From positions 124,001 to 188,000 of the forward strand of contig CADCTD010000049.1 of assembly GCA_902805545.1 (NCBI GenBank): 64,000 nt of DNA. The letters are read 5' to 3'. Shown here piece by piece: positions 27,929-37,693 of this stretch. Position 1 is the first letter of the stretch. Each line of letters begins with the position of its first letter. The notes below the pieces were generated by a model, which was given only the letters and a program-made list of their open reading frames with translations, searched no databases and had not been told where the DNA came from. A program made the translations under genes and the position numbers. Origin of the DNA: an uncultured Craurococcus sp. (GTDB taxonomy: Bacteria > Pseudomonadota > Alphaproteobacteria > Acetobacterales > Acetobacteraceae).

Positions 27929-29810
27929 CCTGTTCCAACTCATCGATGAAGCCGGCGATGACGTCGAGGCCGCGCTGCCAGAAGGCGGGGTCCGAGGCAT
28001 CGAGGCCGAAGGGGGCCAGCAGCTCCCGGTGGCGGAGCGTGCCGCCGGCGCGCAGCAGGTCGAGGTATTTCCGCTCGAAATCGGGCACGCGGCCCTCGCG
28101 GTAGACGCCGTAGAGCGCGTTCACCAGGCAGTCGCCGAAGGCATAGGCGTAGACGTAGAAGGGCGAGTGGACGAAGTGCGGGATATAGGCCCAGTAGACG
28201 CCGTAATCCTCGGTGAAGTCGAAGGCGGGGCCGAGGCTCTCGCGCTGCACCTGCATCCAGAGCTCGGCGATGCGCTCGGCGGAAAGCTCGCCGCGGCGAC
28301 GCTCGTCATGCAGCAGCGTCTCGAAGCGGTAGAAGGCGATCTGCCGCACCACCGTGTTCAGCATGTCCTCCACCTTGCCGGCGAGCATCAGGCGGCGGCG
28401 CTTCGGGTCCGTCTCGGCATCGAGCAGGCCGCGGAAGGTCAGCATCTCGCCGAAGACGGAGGCGGTCTCGGCCAGTGTGAGGGGCGTGCCCGAGAGCAGG
28501 TAGCCCTGGGCGCCGGCCAGAACCTGGTGGACGCCATGGCCCAACTCATGGGCGAGCGTCATCACGTCGCGCGACTTGCCATGGTAGTTGAGCAGCAGAT
28601 AGGGATGCGCGCTCGGCACGGTCGGATGGGCGAAAGCGCCGCTCGCCTTGCCGGGGCGGAGGGCGGCGTCGATCCAGGGCTTGTCGAAGAAGCGGCCGCC
28701 GATCTCGGCGAGCTCCGGGCTGAAGGCGCGGTAGCTGTCGAGCACCGTCCGTACCGCCTCCGGCCAGGCGATGCTGCGGTCCTGCTCCTCCGGCAGCGGC
28801 GCGTTGCGGTCCCAGTGCTGCAGCTTCGGCAGGCCGAGCCACTTCGCCTTCATCGAATAGTAGCGGTGGGAGAGGCGCGGGAAACTGTCACGCACCGCCG
28901 TCACCAGCGCATCGACGACCTCGTCCTCGACCATGTTGGCGCGGTTGCGCGACGAGCCGGGGCGCGGGTAGCGGCGCCAGTTGTCGATGATCTCCTTGTC
29001 CTTGGCGAGGGTATTGGTGATCAGCGAGAAGAGCCGCACCTGCCCGCTGAAGGCCGCCGAGACGCCCTCCGCCGCCGCGGCGCGCACGGCACGGTCGCGG
29101 TCGGAGAGGCGGTTGAGGGCCGCGGAGACGGTCACTTCCTCCTCGCCGATCTTCACCCGCATATGGGCGACGGTCTCGTCGAAGAGGCGGTTCCAGGCCG
29201 AGCGGCCGGTGACCTCCTTCTCGTGCAGCAGCTTCTCGATCTCGTCAGAGAGCTGGTGCGGGCGAAAGACGCGGAGGTCGCGCAGCCAGGGCTGCCAGCG
29301 GGCGAGTGCCGGGCTGCCGGCGAGCTTGCGCTCGATCTCGGAGTCCTCGAGCCTGTTCAGCTCCAGGGTGAAGAACAGCAGGTGGCTGCTGATGGCCGTC
29401 ACCCGCTCCTGCAGGGTCTGGTAGAAGCGGCCATTGGCCGGCTCGGTCGCATCGCCGGCGAAGATGAGCTGGCCGAAGCTCATTGCCCGGCCGAGCACCT
29501 CCTCCAACCGCTCATACTCGCCGATGGCCTCGGCGAGGGCGTCGCCGGAGAGGCCGCCGAGCTTGCCCGAGAGGCGGGCGGCGAAGGCCTTGCCCCCCTC
29601 CTCCGCCCGGTCCAGATCGGCGGCGAGGCGCGGATCCTCGAGCGAGGCGTAAAGGTCGGAGAGGTCCCAGACCGGCAGGGGCGGGCCCGCCTCGCCGCCG
29701 GCATCGAGGGGTGAGAAGGCCGGCCCGCGGGGGACCGGCAGGCGGAGGGCCCCCGCCGCGGCATCCGCAGCAGCGTGGGGCGGGGTCGATTGGGGCTCGG
29801 CTCTGGTCAC
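27921..29810 (-). CDS. pepF: M3-family oligoendopeptidase F
   Basis: A 629-residue cytoplasmic zinc oligopeptidase of family M3B. The HExxH motif is in MTLAHELGHGVHQVL, with the third zinc ligand Glu downstream in LAETASVFGEML. The length is normal for PepF. It starts with GTG at 29810; no ATG is available in frame nearby. The first ~35 residues are Ala/Pro-rich and probably disordered. It degrades peptides of roughly 7-17 residues. It is transcribed with the UbiB-like gene. Confidence 0.9.
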   Translation of the reverse strand: MTRAEPQSTPPHAAADAAAGALRLPVPRGPAFSPLDAGGEAGPPLPVWDLSDLYASLEDPRLAADLDRAEEGGKAFAARLSGKLGGLSGDALAEAIGEYERLEEVLGRAMSFGQLIFAGDATEPANGRFYQTLQERVTAISSHLLFFTLELNRLEDSEIERKLAGSPALARWQPWLRDLRVFRPHQLSDEIEKLLHEKEVTGRSAWNRLFDETVAHMRVKIGEEEVTVSAALNRLSDRDRAVRAAAAEGVSAAFSGQVRLFSLITNTLAKDKEIIDNWRRYPRPGSSRNRANMVEDEVVDALVTAVRDSFPRLSHRYYSMKAKWLGLPKLQHWDRNAPLPEEQDRSIAWPEAVRTVLDSYRAFSPELAEIGGRFFDKPWIDAALRPGKASGAFAHPTVPSAHPYLLLNYHGKSRDVMTLAHELGHGVHQVLAGAQGYLLSGTPLTLAETASVFGEMLTFRGLLDAETDPKRRRLMLAGKVEDMLNTVVRQIAFYRFETLLHDERRRGELSAERIAELWMQVQRESLGPAFDFTEDYGVYWAYIPHFVHSPFYVYAYAFGDCLVNALYGVYREGRVPDFERKYLDLLRAGGTLRHRELLAPFGLDASDPAFWQRGLDVIAGFIDELEQDV

Positions 29811-29873
29811 GGCATTGCATATATGGCGCAGGCAGGCAGGGCCAAGCGGTCAGGCAGGGAGGAAAAGCCACGG

Positions 29874-31637
29874 ATGCCGGATATCGGTCCCACCCAGGCT
29901 GGCGCCTTTGCGGGCAGCCTCGGCGCGACGCCCTGGGGCAGCCTGCCCTGGATGCTTCTCGACATCGCCCGCACGCGGCCGGAGCGGCCCATGGTCCGCT
30001 ACTGGCGGGATGGCGGCTGGCAGCGGCTGAGCTGGGGCGAGTTCGCCCTGGGCGTTGCCGCCGCCGCTGCTTGGTTGCGGCAGGCCGGTGTCATGCCGGG
30101 GGACCGGGTGGTGCTGGTCAGCGAGAGCCGGCCGGAATTCAACATCGCCGATGTGGCGCTGATGGCGATCGGCGCCGTCACCGTGCCGACCTACACCACC
30201 AATACCGATGCGGACCATGCGCATATCCTGCGTGACTCCGGGGCACGCATCGCCATCGCCTCCTCCGCCGCGCTCGCGGCGCGGCTGGCGCAGGCGGCGC
30301 CGGAGGGGCTCGACCTGCTGATCGCCCTCGATGCCAGGCCGGCTGAGGGAGCGGCGGCCCGGGTCGCGCATTGGCCGGAGCTGCTGGCGGAGCCGGGCGA
30401 CCTGCCGCTGCTGATGGCGGAGGCGGAGCAGATCCCGCCCGGCCGCCTCGCCTGCCTCATCTACACCTCCGGCACCGGCGGCACGCCGCGCGGCGTGATG
30501 CTGCCGCACCGGGCGATGCTGGCGAACCGCGACGGGGTCGCGGCGCTGGCCAAGCGCCTCAGGCTCGACGGCACGGTCTACCTCTCCTTCCTGCCGCTCT
30601 CGCACAGCTACGAGCACACGGTCGGCGTCTTCCTCCTCCCCTCGCTCGGGGTGGAGGTGGTCTATTCGCGCGGGGCGGACCGGCTGTCGGCGGAGTTCCA
30701 GGAATTCCAGCCCAGCATCATCACCGCCGTGCCCCGGCTCTTCGAGGTGCTGCGCGGCCGGATGCTGGCGCAGCTGGAGAAGGAGGCGCCCTTCCGCCAG
30801 CGGCTCTTCCGCCAGGCGCTGGCACTCGGGCTGAAGCGCGCCGATGGGGGGCGGCTCTCCCTGGTGGAACGGCTGCAGGACGCGGTGCTCGAGCGGCTGG
30901 TGCGGGAGAAGGTCCGGGCGCGCTTCGGCGGCCACCTCCAGGCGATGGTCTGCGGCGGGGCGCGGCTCGACCCCGACCTCTCCGGCTTCTTCATCGGCCT
31001 CGGCCTGCCGCTGATCCAGGGCTATGGGCAGACCGAGGCGGGGCCGGTGATCGCGGTCAACCCGCCCTGGGACAATGCGCGGCGCACCGTGGGCTACCCG
31101 TTGCCGGGGGTGGAGGCTCGGCTCGCCGAGGATGGCGAGTTGCTGGTGCGAGGCCCCCTTGTCATGGACGGCTACTGGAGCAACCCGGAGGCGACGGCGG
31201 CGGCCATCCGCCCCGTGGAGCCCGGCGAGGCGCCCTGGCTGCATACCGGCGACGTGGCGCGGATCGAAGGCGGGCGGATCACCATCACCGACCGCAAGCG
31301 CGACTTCATCAAGACGCTCGGCGGCGACATGGTCAGCCCGGCCAAGATCGAATCCCTGCTGATGGCCGAGCCGGAGGTCGCCCAGGCCGTCGTCGCCGGC
31401 GAGGGGCAGCCGGGCGTCGTCGCCCTGCTTGTCGCGGCCGACGGGCATGAGGCGGGGCTCGCCCAGGCGGTGGCGCGGGTGAATGCGCGGCTCGCCAGCA
31501 TCGAGCGCATCCGCCGCTGGGGCCAGGCGCCGGCCGCCTTCTCGGTGGAGAACGGGCTGCTGACGCCGACCATGAAGGTGAAGCGCCGCGCGGTGCTGGA
31601 GCGCCACGCGGCGGAGATCGCAGCGCTCTACAAATAG
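29874..31637 (+). CDS. Long-chain acyl-CoA synthetase (AMP-forming)
   Basis: A 587-residue ANL-superfamily ligase that activates fatty acids via an acyl-adenylate. The ATP-binding loop is YTSGTGGTPRGV, followed by LPLSHSYEH, the adenine motif IQGYGQTEAGPV, the TGD motif (WLHTGDVARI) and a late catalytic lysine (TPTMKVKR). The HSYEH motif and overall layout resemble FadD15/long-chain types. The ATG at 29874 follows GGGAGG; the frame runs further upstream without support. It is divergent from pepF (63-base gap) and co-directional with the methyltransferase 14 bases downstream. Confidence 0.9.
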   Translation: MPDIGPTQAGAFAGSLGATPWGSLPWMLLDIARTRPERPMVRYWRDGGWQRLSWGEFALGVAAAAAWLRQAGVMPGDRVVLVSESRPEFNIADVALMAIGAVTVPTYTTNTDADHAHILRDSGARIAIASSAALAARLAQAAPEGLDLLIALDARPAEGAAARVAHWPELLAEPGDLPLLMAEAEQIPPGRLACLIYTSGTGGTPRGVMLPHRAMLANRDGVAALAKRLRLDGTVYLSFLPLSHSYEHTVGVFLLPSLGVEVVYSRGADRLSAEFQEFQPSIITAVPRLFEVLRGRMLAQLEKEAPFRQRLFRQALALGLKRADGGRLSLVERLQDAVLERLVREKVRARFGGHLQAMVCGGARLDPDLSGFFIGLGLPLIQGYGQTEAGPVIAVNPPWDNARRTVGYPLPGVEARLAEDGELLVRGPLVMDGYWSNPEATAAAIRPVEPGEAPWLHTGDVARIEGGRITITDRKRDFIKTLGGDMVSPAKIESLLMAEPEVAQAVVAGEGQPGVVALLVAADGHEAGLAQAVARVNARLASIERIRRWGQAPAAFSVENGLLTPTMKVKRRAVLERHAAEIAALYK

Positions 31638-31651
31638 GAAGGGACCGGGCC

Positions 31652-32512
31652 ATGCCGGGCGAGGGGCCGAACGCGCCGCAGGCGGCATACTGGAACGGGC
31701 CGTCCACCCGGGCCTGGGCGCGGGAGCATGAGCGGATCGATGCCCGCTTCGCCCCGATCCTCGACCGGTTGCTGGCGCGGGCGGCGGCGCAGCCGGGCGA
31801 GCGCGTGCTCGATATCGGCTGCGGCAGCGGCACCTCGACCATCGCTCTGGCGGAGCGGGTCGGACCGGCGGGGCGGGTGCTCGGCATCGACATCGCGGCG
31901 GAGTCGGTGGAGGTGGCGCGGCGTCGGATCGACGCGGCGGGGCTCGCCCAGGCCGAGGTGCTGCTGGCGGATGCGGCGACCCATCCCTTCCCGCCCGGCG
32001 GCTTCGACCTGCTGGCCTCGCGCTTCGGGGTGATGTTCTTCCTCCAGCCCATCGCCGCCTTCGCGCATCTGCGGGCGGCGCTGCGGCCGGGGGCGCGGGT
32101 GGTGCTGACGGCCTTCCGCAGCCCGGCGGAGAACCGCTGGACCACGGGCGCGGCAGCGGCAGTGCGGGACCTCGTGCCGCCCCCGCCGCCGCCCGGTCCG
32201 GAGGAGCCGGGGCAGTTCGCCTTCGCCGATCCGGCGCGGGTGGAGCGCATCCTGCGCGGCGCGGGCTTCGCCGAGGTGGCGCTGGCGCCGGAGGACGTGC
32301 CGATGCGGCTCGGCGCCGATGCGGCGGAGGCCGCCGCTTTCGCCATGACGCTCGGCCAGGTCAGCCGGGCACTGCAGGATGCGCCGGACGGGGCGCGGGA
32401 GGGATTGCGGGAGGTGGTGCGGGACCGCCTCCTCGACTTCTACCGGGCCGCCGAGGGCCCGGCCGGCGTCACCATGCCGGCCGCGATCTGGTTGGTGACC
32501 GCGCGGGCCTGA
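31652..32512 (+). CDS. Class I SAM-dependent methyltransferase
   Basis: A 286-residue Rossmann-fold methyltransferase. Motif I is VLDIGCGSGTSTIALAERV (about residues 51-69), and LGIDIAAESVEVARRRI is the acidic end of beta-2. The substrate is unknown; the layout fits small-molecule (UbiE/type 11) rather than nucleic-acid methyltransferases. It starts 14 bases after the acyl-CoA ligase, so the two are probably co-transcribed. Confidence 0.8.
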   Translation: MPGEGPNAPQAAYWNGPSTRAWAREHERIDARFAPILDRLLARAAAQPGERVLDIGCGSGTSTIALAERVGPAGRVLGIDIAAESVEVARRRIDAAGLAQAEVLLADAATHPFPPGGFDLLASRFGVMFFLQPIAAFAHLRAALRPGARVVLTAFRSPAENRWTTGAAAAVRDLVPPPPPPGPEEPGQFAFADPARVERILRGAGFAEVALAPEDVPMRLGADAAEAAAFAMTLGQVSRALQDAPDGAREGLREVVRDRLLDFYRAAEGPAGVTMPAAIWLVTARA

Positions 32513-32517
32513 GCGCG

Positions 32518-32725
32518 GTTCAGCGCGGCTGGCGCGCCGGCATCGGCGCCAGGGCCTCGGGCTCGGCGGTCAACGCCTCGGCGGCCGCCTATGACACGGC
32601 CGGGCTCGGCCAACGCAGCCGGGCGCAACAGGAAAGCTGGCTGGGACCTCCCCCGGCCCCGTGCTGCGGCTCTATGCCCCACAGCCGGTGGAGGCGCTGA
32701 TCGGGGCGGTGCTCGCTACTCCGGC
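32518..32725 (+). pseudogene. Possible frameshifted remnant of a DUF1254/DUF1214-type protein
   Basis: The ~200 bases after the methyltransferase hold no intact gene. One frame reads AQQESWLGPPPAP; from about 32661 the next frame reads VLRLYAPQPVEALIGAV. Joined by one frameshift they resemble the C-terminal WLPAP...LRLYWPKPEAL pattern of DUF1214 proteins. No start or N-terminal domain remains. The match is short and read by eye, so this is tentative. Confidence 0.3.
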
Positions 32726-33057
32726 AACATCTCCAGCCTGAGCGGCAGCACCGCGCCCATCCAGAGGGCGTGGTCGGAGTGGTCCGCGCGGTGCCGGCCG
32801 GTCTCGGGATGCAGGAGGATGGCGAGGCCGGCCCGGTTCAGCGCGAGGAAGGCCAGCAGGCCGGGCAGCAGCCCCGGCGCGAAGGCGACCTGGTACATGG
32901 CCGAAGGGTGCGGGCCCACCGGGACGTCATGCCAGCGGCCGAGCACCGCCTCGGGAAAGCGGGCGGCGAGCGCTTCGCGCAGCGCCGCGGCGGTGCTGCG
33001 GTTCGTCGCCGGATCGTAGTAGACATGCGCATGCCAGCCGGTGATCGTCTCGGTCAT
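32716..33057 (-). CDS. DOPA 4,5-dioxygenase family protein
   Basis: A 113-residue protein of the DOPA-dioxygenase-like family (PF08883). The conserved His-containing motifs are present: WHAHVYY at residues 8-14, GPHPSAMYQVAF in the middle and HPETGRHRADHSDHALWMG near the end. Fungal and plant members cleave catechol rings, but bacterial homologues are mostly uncharacterised. It stands alone, divergent from ada with a 93-base gap. Confidence 0.85.
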   Translation of the reverse strand: MTETITGWHAHVYYDPATNRSTAAALREALAARFPEAVLGRWHDVPVGPHPSAMYQVAFAPGLLPGLLAFLALNRAGLAILLHPETGRHRADHSDHALWMGAVLPLRLEMLPE

Positions 33058-33150
33058 CGCCCCCTCCCCTCATGCCGGGGCAATGCCCGGATGGCCGCCC
33101 AGGCGCCGCATCGCCAACCTGACCCCAGCAACGACGACGAGGACAGACCG

Positions 33151-34206
33151 ATGCTCGACCAGGATGCCCTGCGCTGGGAAGCCCTGCTGGCCCGCGACCC
33201 GATGCCCGATTGCGGCGCCTTCCTCTATGCCGTCACCACCCAGGGGGTCTTCTGCCGGCCCGGCTGCCCCTCGCGCCCGCCGCTCCAGCGGAATGTGCGC
33301 TTCTATGCTGATGCGCCGGCGGCGGAGGCGGACGGCTTCCGCGCCTGCAAGCGTTGCGACCCGAAGGGCGAGCGGGCCGCCATCCATGCCGCGGCCATCC
33401 GCGCCGCCTGCGACCTGATCGAGGCGAGCGAGGCGACGCCTTCGCTGGCGACGCTCGCCGAGCGTGCCGGCTATGCGCGGCACCATTTCCTGCGCCTGTT
33501 CAAGGAAATCACCGGCGTAACGCCGCATTCCTACGCGGCCTCGGTGCGTGCCCGTCGGCTGCAGGCCTCGCTGGCGGCGGGCGACCGGGTGGCGGAAGCG
33601 GTCGCCGGCGCCGGCTATGGCAGCGAGAGCCGGGTTTACGGGGCGCCGGGGCGGGTGCTGGGAATGACGCCGGGCGCCGCGCGCCGTGGCGGCGAGGGCG
33701 AGACGATTCGCATCGCCACGGCGACGAGCGCGCTCGGGCCGCTGATGGTGGGGGCGACGGAGAGCGGCGTCTGCTTCATCGGGTTTGCGGAGGATTTCGA
33801 CGCGCTGGAGGGCGACGTGCGGCAGCGCTTCCCCAAGGCGCGCATCGAGCCGGCGCCGGAGGCGCTGGCGGAGACGGTGCGGCAGGTGGTCGCCTTCCTC
33901 GAGGAGCCGAAGGCCGCCCTTGCCCTGCCGCTCGACCTGCGCGGCACGGCCTTCCAGCGCCGCGTCTGGGAAGCGCTGCAGGCCATCCCCTTCGGAGAGA
34001 CGCGGACCTATGGGCAGATGGCCTTCGCCATCGGCGCGCCGCGGGCCATCCGCGCCGTCGCCCGGGCCTGCGCGCAGAACCACGTCTCGCTGGCGGTGCC
34101 CTGCCATCGCGTGGTGGGCGCGGATGGCGACCTCACCGGCTATCGCTGGGGCGTGCCGCGCAAGCGGGCGCTGCTGGCGAAGGAGCGGGCGGGGGCGAAG
34201 GGCTAG
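33151..34206 (+). CDS. ada: Ada: bifunctional DNA methylation repair protein and transcriptional activator
   Basis: A 351-residue Ada protein. The N-terminal zinc site has Cys35, Cys39, Cys66 and Cys69 (GVFCRPGC ... ACKRC); the first of these normally accepts methyl groups from phosphotriesters. An AraC-type HTH region follows (ATLAERAGYARHHFLRLFKE). The C-terminal O6-methylguanine methyltransferase has the catalytic motif PCHRVV with Cys318. All three activities look intact. The start at 33151 has GAGGA upstream; a long upstream extension of the frame is not real. Its stop overlaps the dnaE stop in the sequence CTAG. Confidence 0.92.
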   Translation: MLDQDALRWEALLARDPMPDCGAFLYAVTTQGVFCRPGCPSRPPLQRNVRFYADAPAAEADGFRACKRCDPKGERAAIHAAAIRAACDLIEASEATPSLATLAERAGYARHHFLRLFKEITGVTPHSYAASVRARRLQASLAAGDRVAEAVAGAGYGSESRVYGAPGRVLGMTPGAARRGGEGETIRIATATSALGPLMVGATESGVCFIGFAEDFDALEGDVRQRFPKARIEPAPEALAETVRQVVAFLEEPKAALALPLDLRGTAFQRRVWEALQAIPFGETRTYGQMAFAIGAPRAIRAVARACAQNHVSLAVPCHRVVGADGDLTGYRWGVPRKRALLAKERAGAKG

Positions 34207-37200
34207 ACGGCCTCGACCTCCGCCACGCCGGGCAGCACCTTCATCGCCTGCATCAGCCGGGGCGAGACGTTGAACTTGCCGGGCAGGGCGAGCTCCACCT
34301 CCTGCCCCTCGCCGGTGCGGGCGACGACGACGACGCGGCCGCGGCCCCGGCCCTCCCGCTCCAGCAGCGTGCGGATCGGATCGACGGCGGCCGGTCCCTC
34401 CAGCCAGAGGCGGATGCCCTGGCCGACGCCCTGGCTCGCCTTCTCCAGGCTCTCGACCTCGCTCGCGGTCAGGCGCAGCGCGTCGTTGTCGATTCGCGCC
34501 TCGGCCTTGACCAGCAGCGCATTGCCCTCGGCCAGCAGGTCGCGGACGCGGTTCAGCACCTCGCTGAACAGCGTCACCTCGAAGCTGCCGGTCTGGTCGG
34601 AGAGGGTGAGCCAGCACATGCGGCTGCCGGTGCGGGTCGGCCGCTCCTTGGTGGCGACGACAGTGCCGGCGAGCGTCAGCTTGGCCGAGCCGCCCTTGGC
34701 GCGGTCGGCGATGGCGAGGAAGGGCGTCACGCCGAGGCGCTTCAGCACCTCCTTGTAGGTGTCGAGCGGATGGGCGGAGAGGTGGAAGCCGACCGCCTCC
34801 GCCTCATAGGCCAGCTTCTCGAGCTGCGGCCAGTCGGGAATGTCCTTCAGGCGCAGGGGCACCGGGCCGCCGGTGTTGCCGAACATGTCGGCGGTCGGGT
34901 CCTCGCGCCGCTCGGCGGCTTCCTGTGCGGCGCGCAGCACCACCTCGGCGCCGGCGACGAGCCTGGCGCGGTTGCGCTCCATCGCGTCGAAGGCGCCGGC
35001 CTTGGCCAGGTTCTCGATCTGCATCTTGTTCAGCAGCTTCGGGTCGACGCGATGGGCGAAGTCGGCGACCGAGGCGAAGGGGCGGCCGGCATCGCGCGCC
35101 GCGACCAGCGCCTGCATCGCGGCGGCGCCGACGCGCTTCACCGCGGCGAGGGCGAAGCGGATCGCCGGCTTGCCGTCCTCCTGCGCCTCGACGAGGAAGA
35201 AGGCGCCGGAGCGGTTGATGTCAGGCGGCAGCACGGGGATGCCGAGCCGCGAGCATTCCTGCATGTGCCCCGCCAGCTTGTCGGTCTTGTCGAGGTCGAG
35301 CGTCATCGAGGCGGCGAGGAAGGCGACGGTGTGGTTCGCCTTGAGCCAGGCGGTCTGGTAGCTGACCAGGGCGTAGGCGGCCGCGTGCGATTTGTTGAAG
35401 CCGTATTCGGCGAATTTCGCCATCATGTCGAAGATCTCGGTCGCCTTGGCCGGCTCGATGCCGTTCCTGACCGCACCCTCGGTGAAGATGGCGCGCTGCT
35501 GCTCCATCTCGCGGGCGATCTTCTTGCCCATGGCGCGGCGCAGCAGGTCGGCGCCGCCGAGCGAATAGCCGGCGAGCTCCTGGCTGATCTGCATCACCTG
35601 CTCCTGGTAGACCATGATGCCGAAGGTCTCCTCCAGGATGGGGTGGATCTTCGGGTGCGGGCTCTCCCAGGGCTCGCCGGCCTTGCGCTGGCAATAGGCG
35701 GGGATGTTCGCCATCGGGCCGGGCCGGTAGAGCGAGACGGCGGCGACGAGGTCCTCGAAGCGGTCGACCTTCATCTGCCGGAGGCAGTCGCGCATGCCCT
35801 GGCCTTCGAACTGAAACACCCCCGCGGCGTCGCCCTTCCGCAGCATCTCATAGGTCTTGGCGTCGTCGAGCGGGATGGCGTTGATGTCGATCTCGGTCCC
35901 CTGCCCCTTCAGGATCTCCAGCGCCTGCTCGATGACCGTCAGCGTCTTCAGGCCAAGGAAATCGAACTTCACCAGGCTCGCCTGCTCGACATACTTCATC
36001 GAGTACTGGGTGATGAGCATGTCGCTGCGCGGGTCGCGGTAGAGGGGCACGATGTCGATCAGCGGCTTCTGGCCGATGACGACGCCGGCCGCATGGGTCG
36101 AGGCGTTGCGGTAGAGGCCTTCGAGCTGGTTGGCGATCTCGAGCAGCCGCGCCACCTGCTCGTCGCCATCGCGCATCTGCTGCAGCCGCGGCTCGCCCTC
36201 GATCGCCTGGGCAAGGGTCACCGGCTTCGCCGGGTTGAAGGGGATGAGCGAGGCGATGCGGTCCACCTGCCCATAGGGCATGCCGAGCACGCGGCCGACA
36301 TCGCGCACGGCCGCCTTGGCCTGGAGCTTGCCGAAGGTGATGATCTGCGCGACCCGGTCCTCGCCGTATTCGCGGCGGACATAGGCGATGACCTCGTCGC
36401 GCCGGTCCTGACAGAAGTCGATGTCGAAATCCGGCATCGAGACGCGCTCGGGGTTGAGGAAGCGCTCGAAGAGCAGGCCGAAGCGGAGGGGATCGAGATC
36501 GGTAATCTGCAGCGCCCAGGCGGCGACCGAGCCGGCACCCGAGCCGCGGCCGGGCCCGACCGGGATGGGCGGCACCTGCGCCTTCGCCCATTGGATGAAG
36601 TCGGCGACGATGAGGAAGTAGCCGGCGAAGCCCATGCTCTCGATGACGCCGAGCTCATATTCGAGGCGCTTTGTGTAGACCTCGCGCTTGTCGCCCTCGA
36701 TGCCGGCGGCGTCGAGCCGGGCGGCGAGGCCGCGGCGGGCCATGTCGCGCACCGTCTCGGCCTCGGTCATGCCGGGCTGGACCTTGGGGCAGACCGGCAG
36801 TTCCGGCTTCTTCGTCTCCGCCATCACCGCGCAGCGGCGGGCGATGGCGAGGGTGTTGTCGCAGGCATCCGGCAGGTCGGCGAAGAGGGCGCGCATGGCG
36901 GCGGCCGGCTTGAACCAGTGCTCGGGCGTGACGCGACGGCGGTCCTTCTCCGCCAGCACCCGGCTTTCGGCGATGCAGAGCAGGGCGTCATGCGCCTCAT
37001 GCATCGAGGACAGGGCGAAGTAGACGTCGTTCGCGGCAACGATGGGCAGGGCGAGTTCGTCGGCGAGCGCAAGGAGGGCGGGCTCGATCGCCCTCTCCAC
37101 TGCGAGGCCGTGGCGATGCAGCTCCACCGCCAGACGGTCGGGGAAGGTGGCGGCGAGACGGCGCAGCAGCGCCTCCGCCGGCTCGCGCCGGCCTTCCGCC

Positions 37201-37658
37201 AGCAGGCGGCTCACCGGGCCGAGCGTGCCGCCGGTGAGCAGGAAGATGCCCTCGGCATGCTCCTCCAGGGTCGCGTAGCTCAGGCAGGGCTTGCCCGACG
37301 CGTCGGAGCCGAGGAAGGAGCGCGAGGAGAGGCGCTGGAGGTTGTCGTAGCCGCGGGCATTCATCGCCAGGGCGACGACCGGGTCGGGCGGCAGGCGCTC
37401 CGCCTCGGGCCGCGGGTCGGAGGCGGCGCGGGAGAGCCAGAGCTGGCAGCCCATGATCGGCTGGATGCCCTTCCCCTGGCACCCCTGCGCGAATTCCAGC
37501 GCGCCGAAGAGGTTTGCCGTGTCGGTGAGCGCCACGGCGGGCATCCCCGCCTCCTTGGCGAGGCTTGCCAGCTTCTCGGCCTTGATGGCGCCTTCCGAGA
37601 GCGAATAGCTCGAATGGACATGGAGGTGGACGAAGCCGGCCGTCGAGTCGTCGCTCAT
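34203..37658 (-). CDS. dnaE: DNA polymerase III alpha subunit
   Basis: A 1151-residue replicative polymerase of the DnaE1 type. An N-terminal PHP domain (FVHLHVHSSYSLSEGA) is followed by the palm with catalytic aspartates in PDFDIDFCQDRRDEV and the GPGRGSGAGSVAAWAL motif. An HhH region and a C-terminal OB-fold domain (about 990-1070) come next, and a short tau-binding tail ends the protein. The length matches alphaproteobacterial DnaE. The gene lies downstream of proS-lolC-lolD as in many Alphaproteobacteria, but here a transporter gene on the opposite strand separates it from lolD. Confidence 0.96.
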   Translation of the reverse strand: MSDDSTAGFVHLHVHSSYSLSEGAIKAEKLASLAKEAGMPAVALTDTANLFGALEFAQGCQGKGIQPIMGCQLWLSRAASDPRPEAERLPPDPVVALAMNARGYDNLQRLSSRSFLGSDASGKPCLSYATLEEHAEGIFLLTGGTLGPVSRLLAEGRREPAEALLRRLAATFPDRLAVELHRHGLAVERAIEPALLALADELALPIVAANDVYFALSSMHEAHDALLCIAESRVLAEKDRRRVTPEHWFKPAAAMRALFADLPDACDNTLAIARRCAVMAETKKPELPVCPKVQPGMTEAETVRDMARRGLAARLDAAGIEGDKREVYTKRLEYELGVIESMGFAGYFLIVADFIQWAKAQVPPIPVGPGRGSGAGSVAAWALQITDLDPLRFGLLFERFLNPERVSMPDFDIDFCQDRRDEVIAYVRREYGEDRVAQIITFGKLQAKAAVRDVGRVLGMPYGQVDRIASLIPFNPAKPVTLAQAIEGEPRLQQMRDGDEQVARLLEIANQLEGLYRNASTHAAGVVIGQKPLIDIVPLYRDPRSDMLITQYSMKYVEQASLVKFDFLGLKTLTVIEQALEILKGQGTEIDINAIPLDDAKTYEMLRKGDAAGVFQFEGQGMRDCLRQMKVDRFEDLVAAVSLYRPGPMANIPAYCQRKAGEPWESPHPKIHPILEETFGIMVYQEQVMQISQELAGYSLGGADLLRRAMGKKIAREMEQQRAIFTEGAVRNGIEPAKATEIFDMMAKFAEYGFNKSHAAAYALVSYQTAWLKANHTVAFLAASMTLDLDKTDKLAGHMQECSRLGIPVLPPDINRSGAFFLVEAQEDGKPAIRFALAAVKRVGAAAMQALVAARDAGRPFASVADFAHRVDPKLLNKMQIENLAKAGAFDAMERNRARLVAGAEVVLRAAQEAAERREDPTADMFGNTGGPVPLRLKDIPDWPQLEKLAYEAEAVGFHLSAHPLDTYKEVLKRLGVTPFLAIADRAKGGSAKLTLAGTVVATKERPTRTGSRMCWLTLSDQTGSFEVTLFSEVLNRVRDLLAEGNALLVKAEARIDNDALRLTASEVESLEKASQGVGQGIRLWLEGPAAVDPIRTLLEREGRGRGRVVVVARTGEGQEVELALPGKFNVSPRLMQAMKVLPGVAEVEAV

Positions 37659-37693
37659 GGCGGCAAGACTAGCACGAAGGCCCCTGCCCCGGC

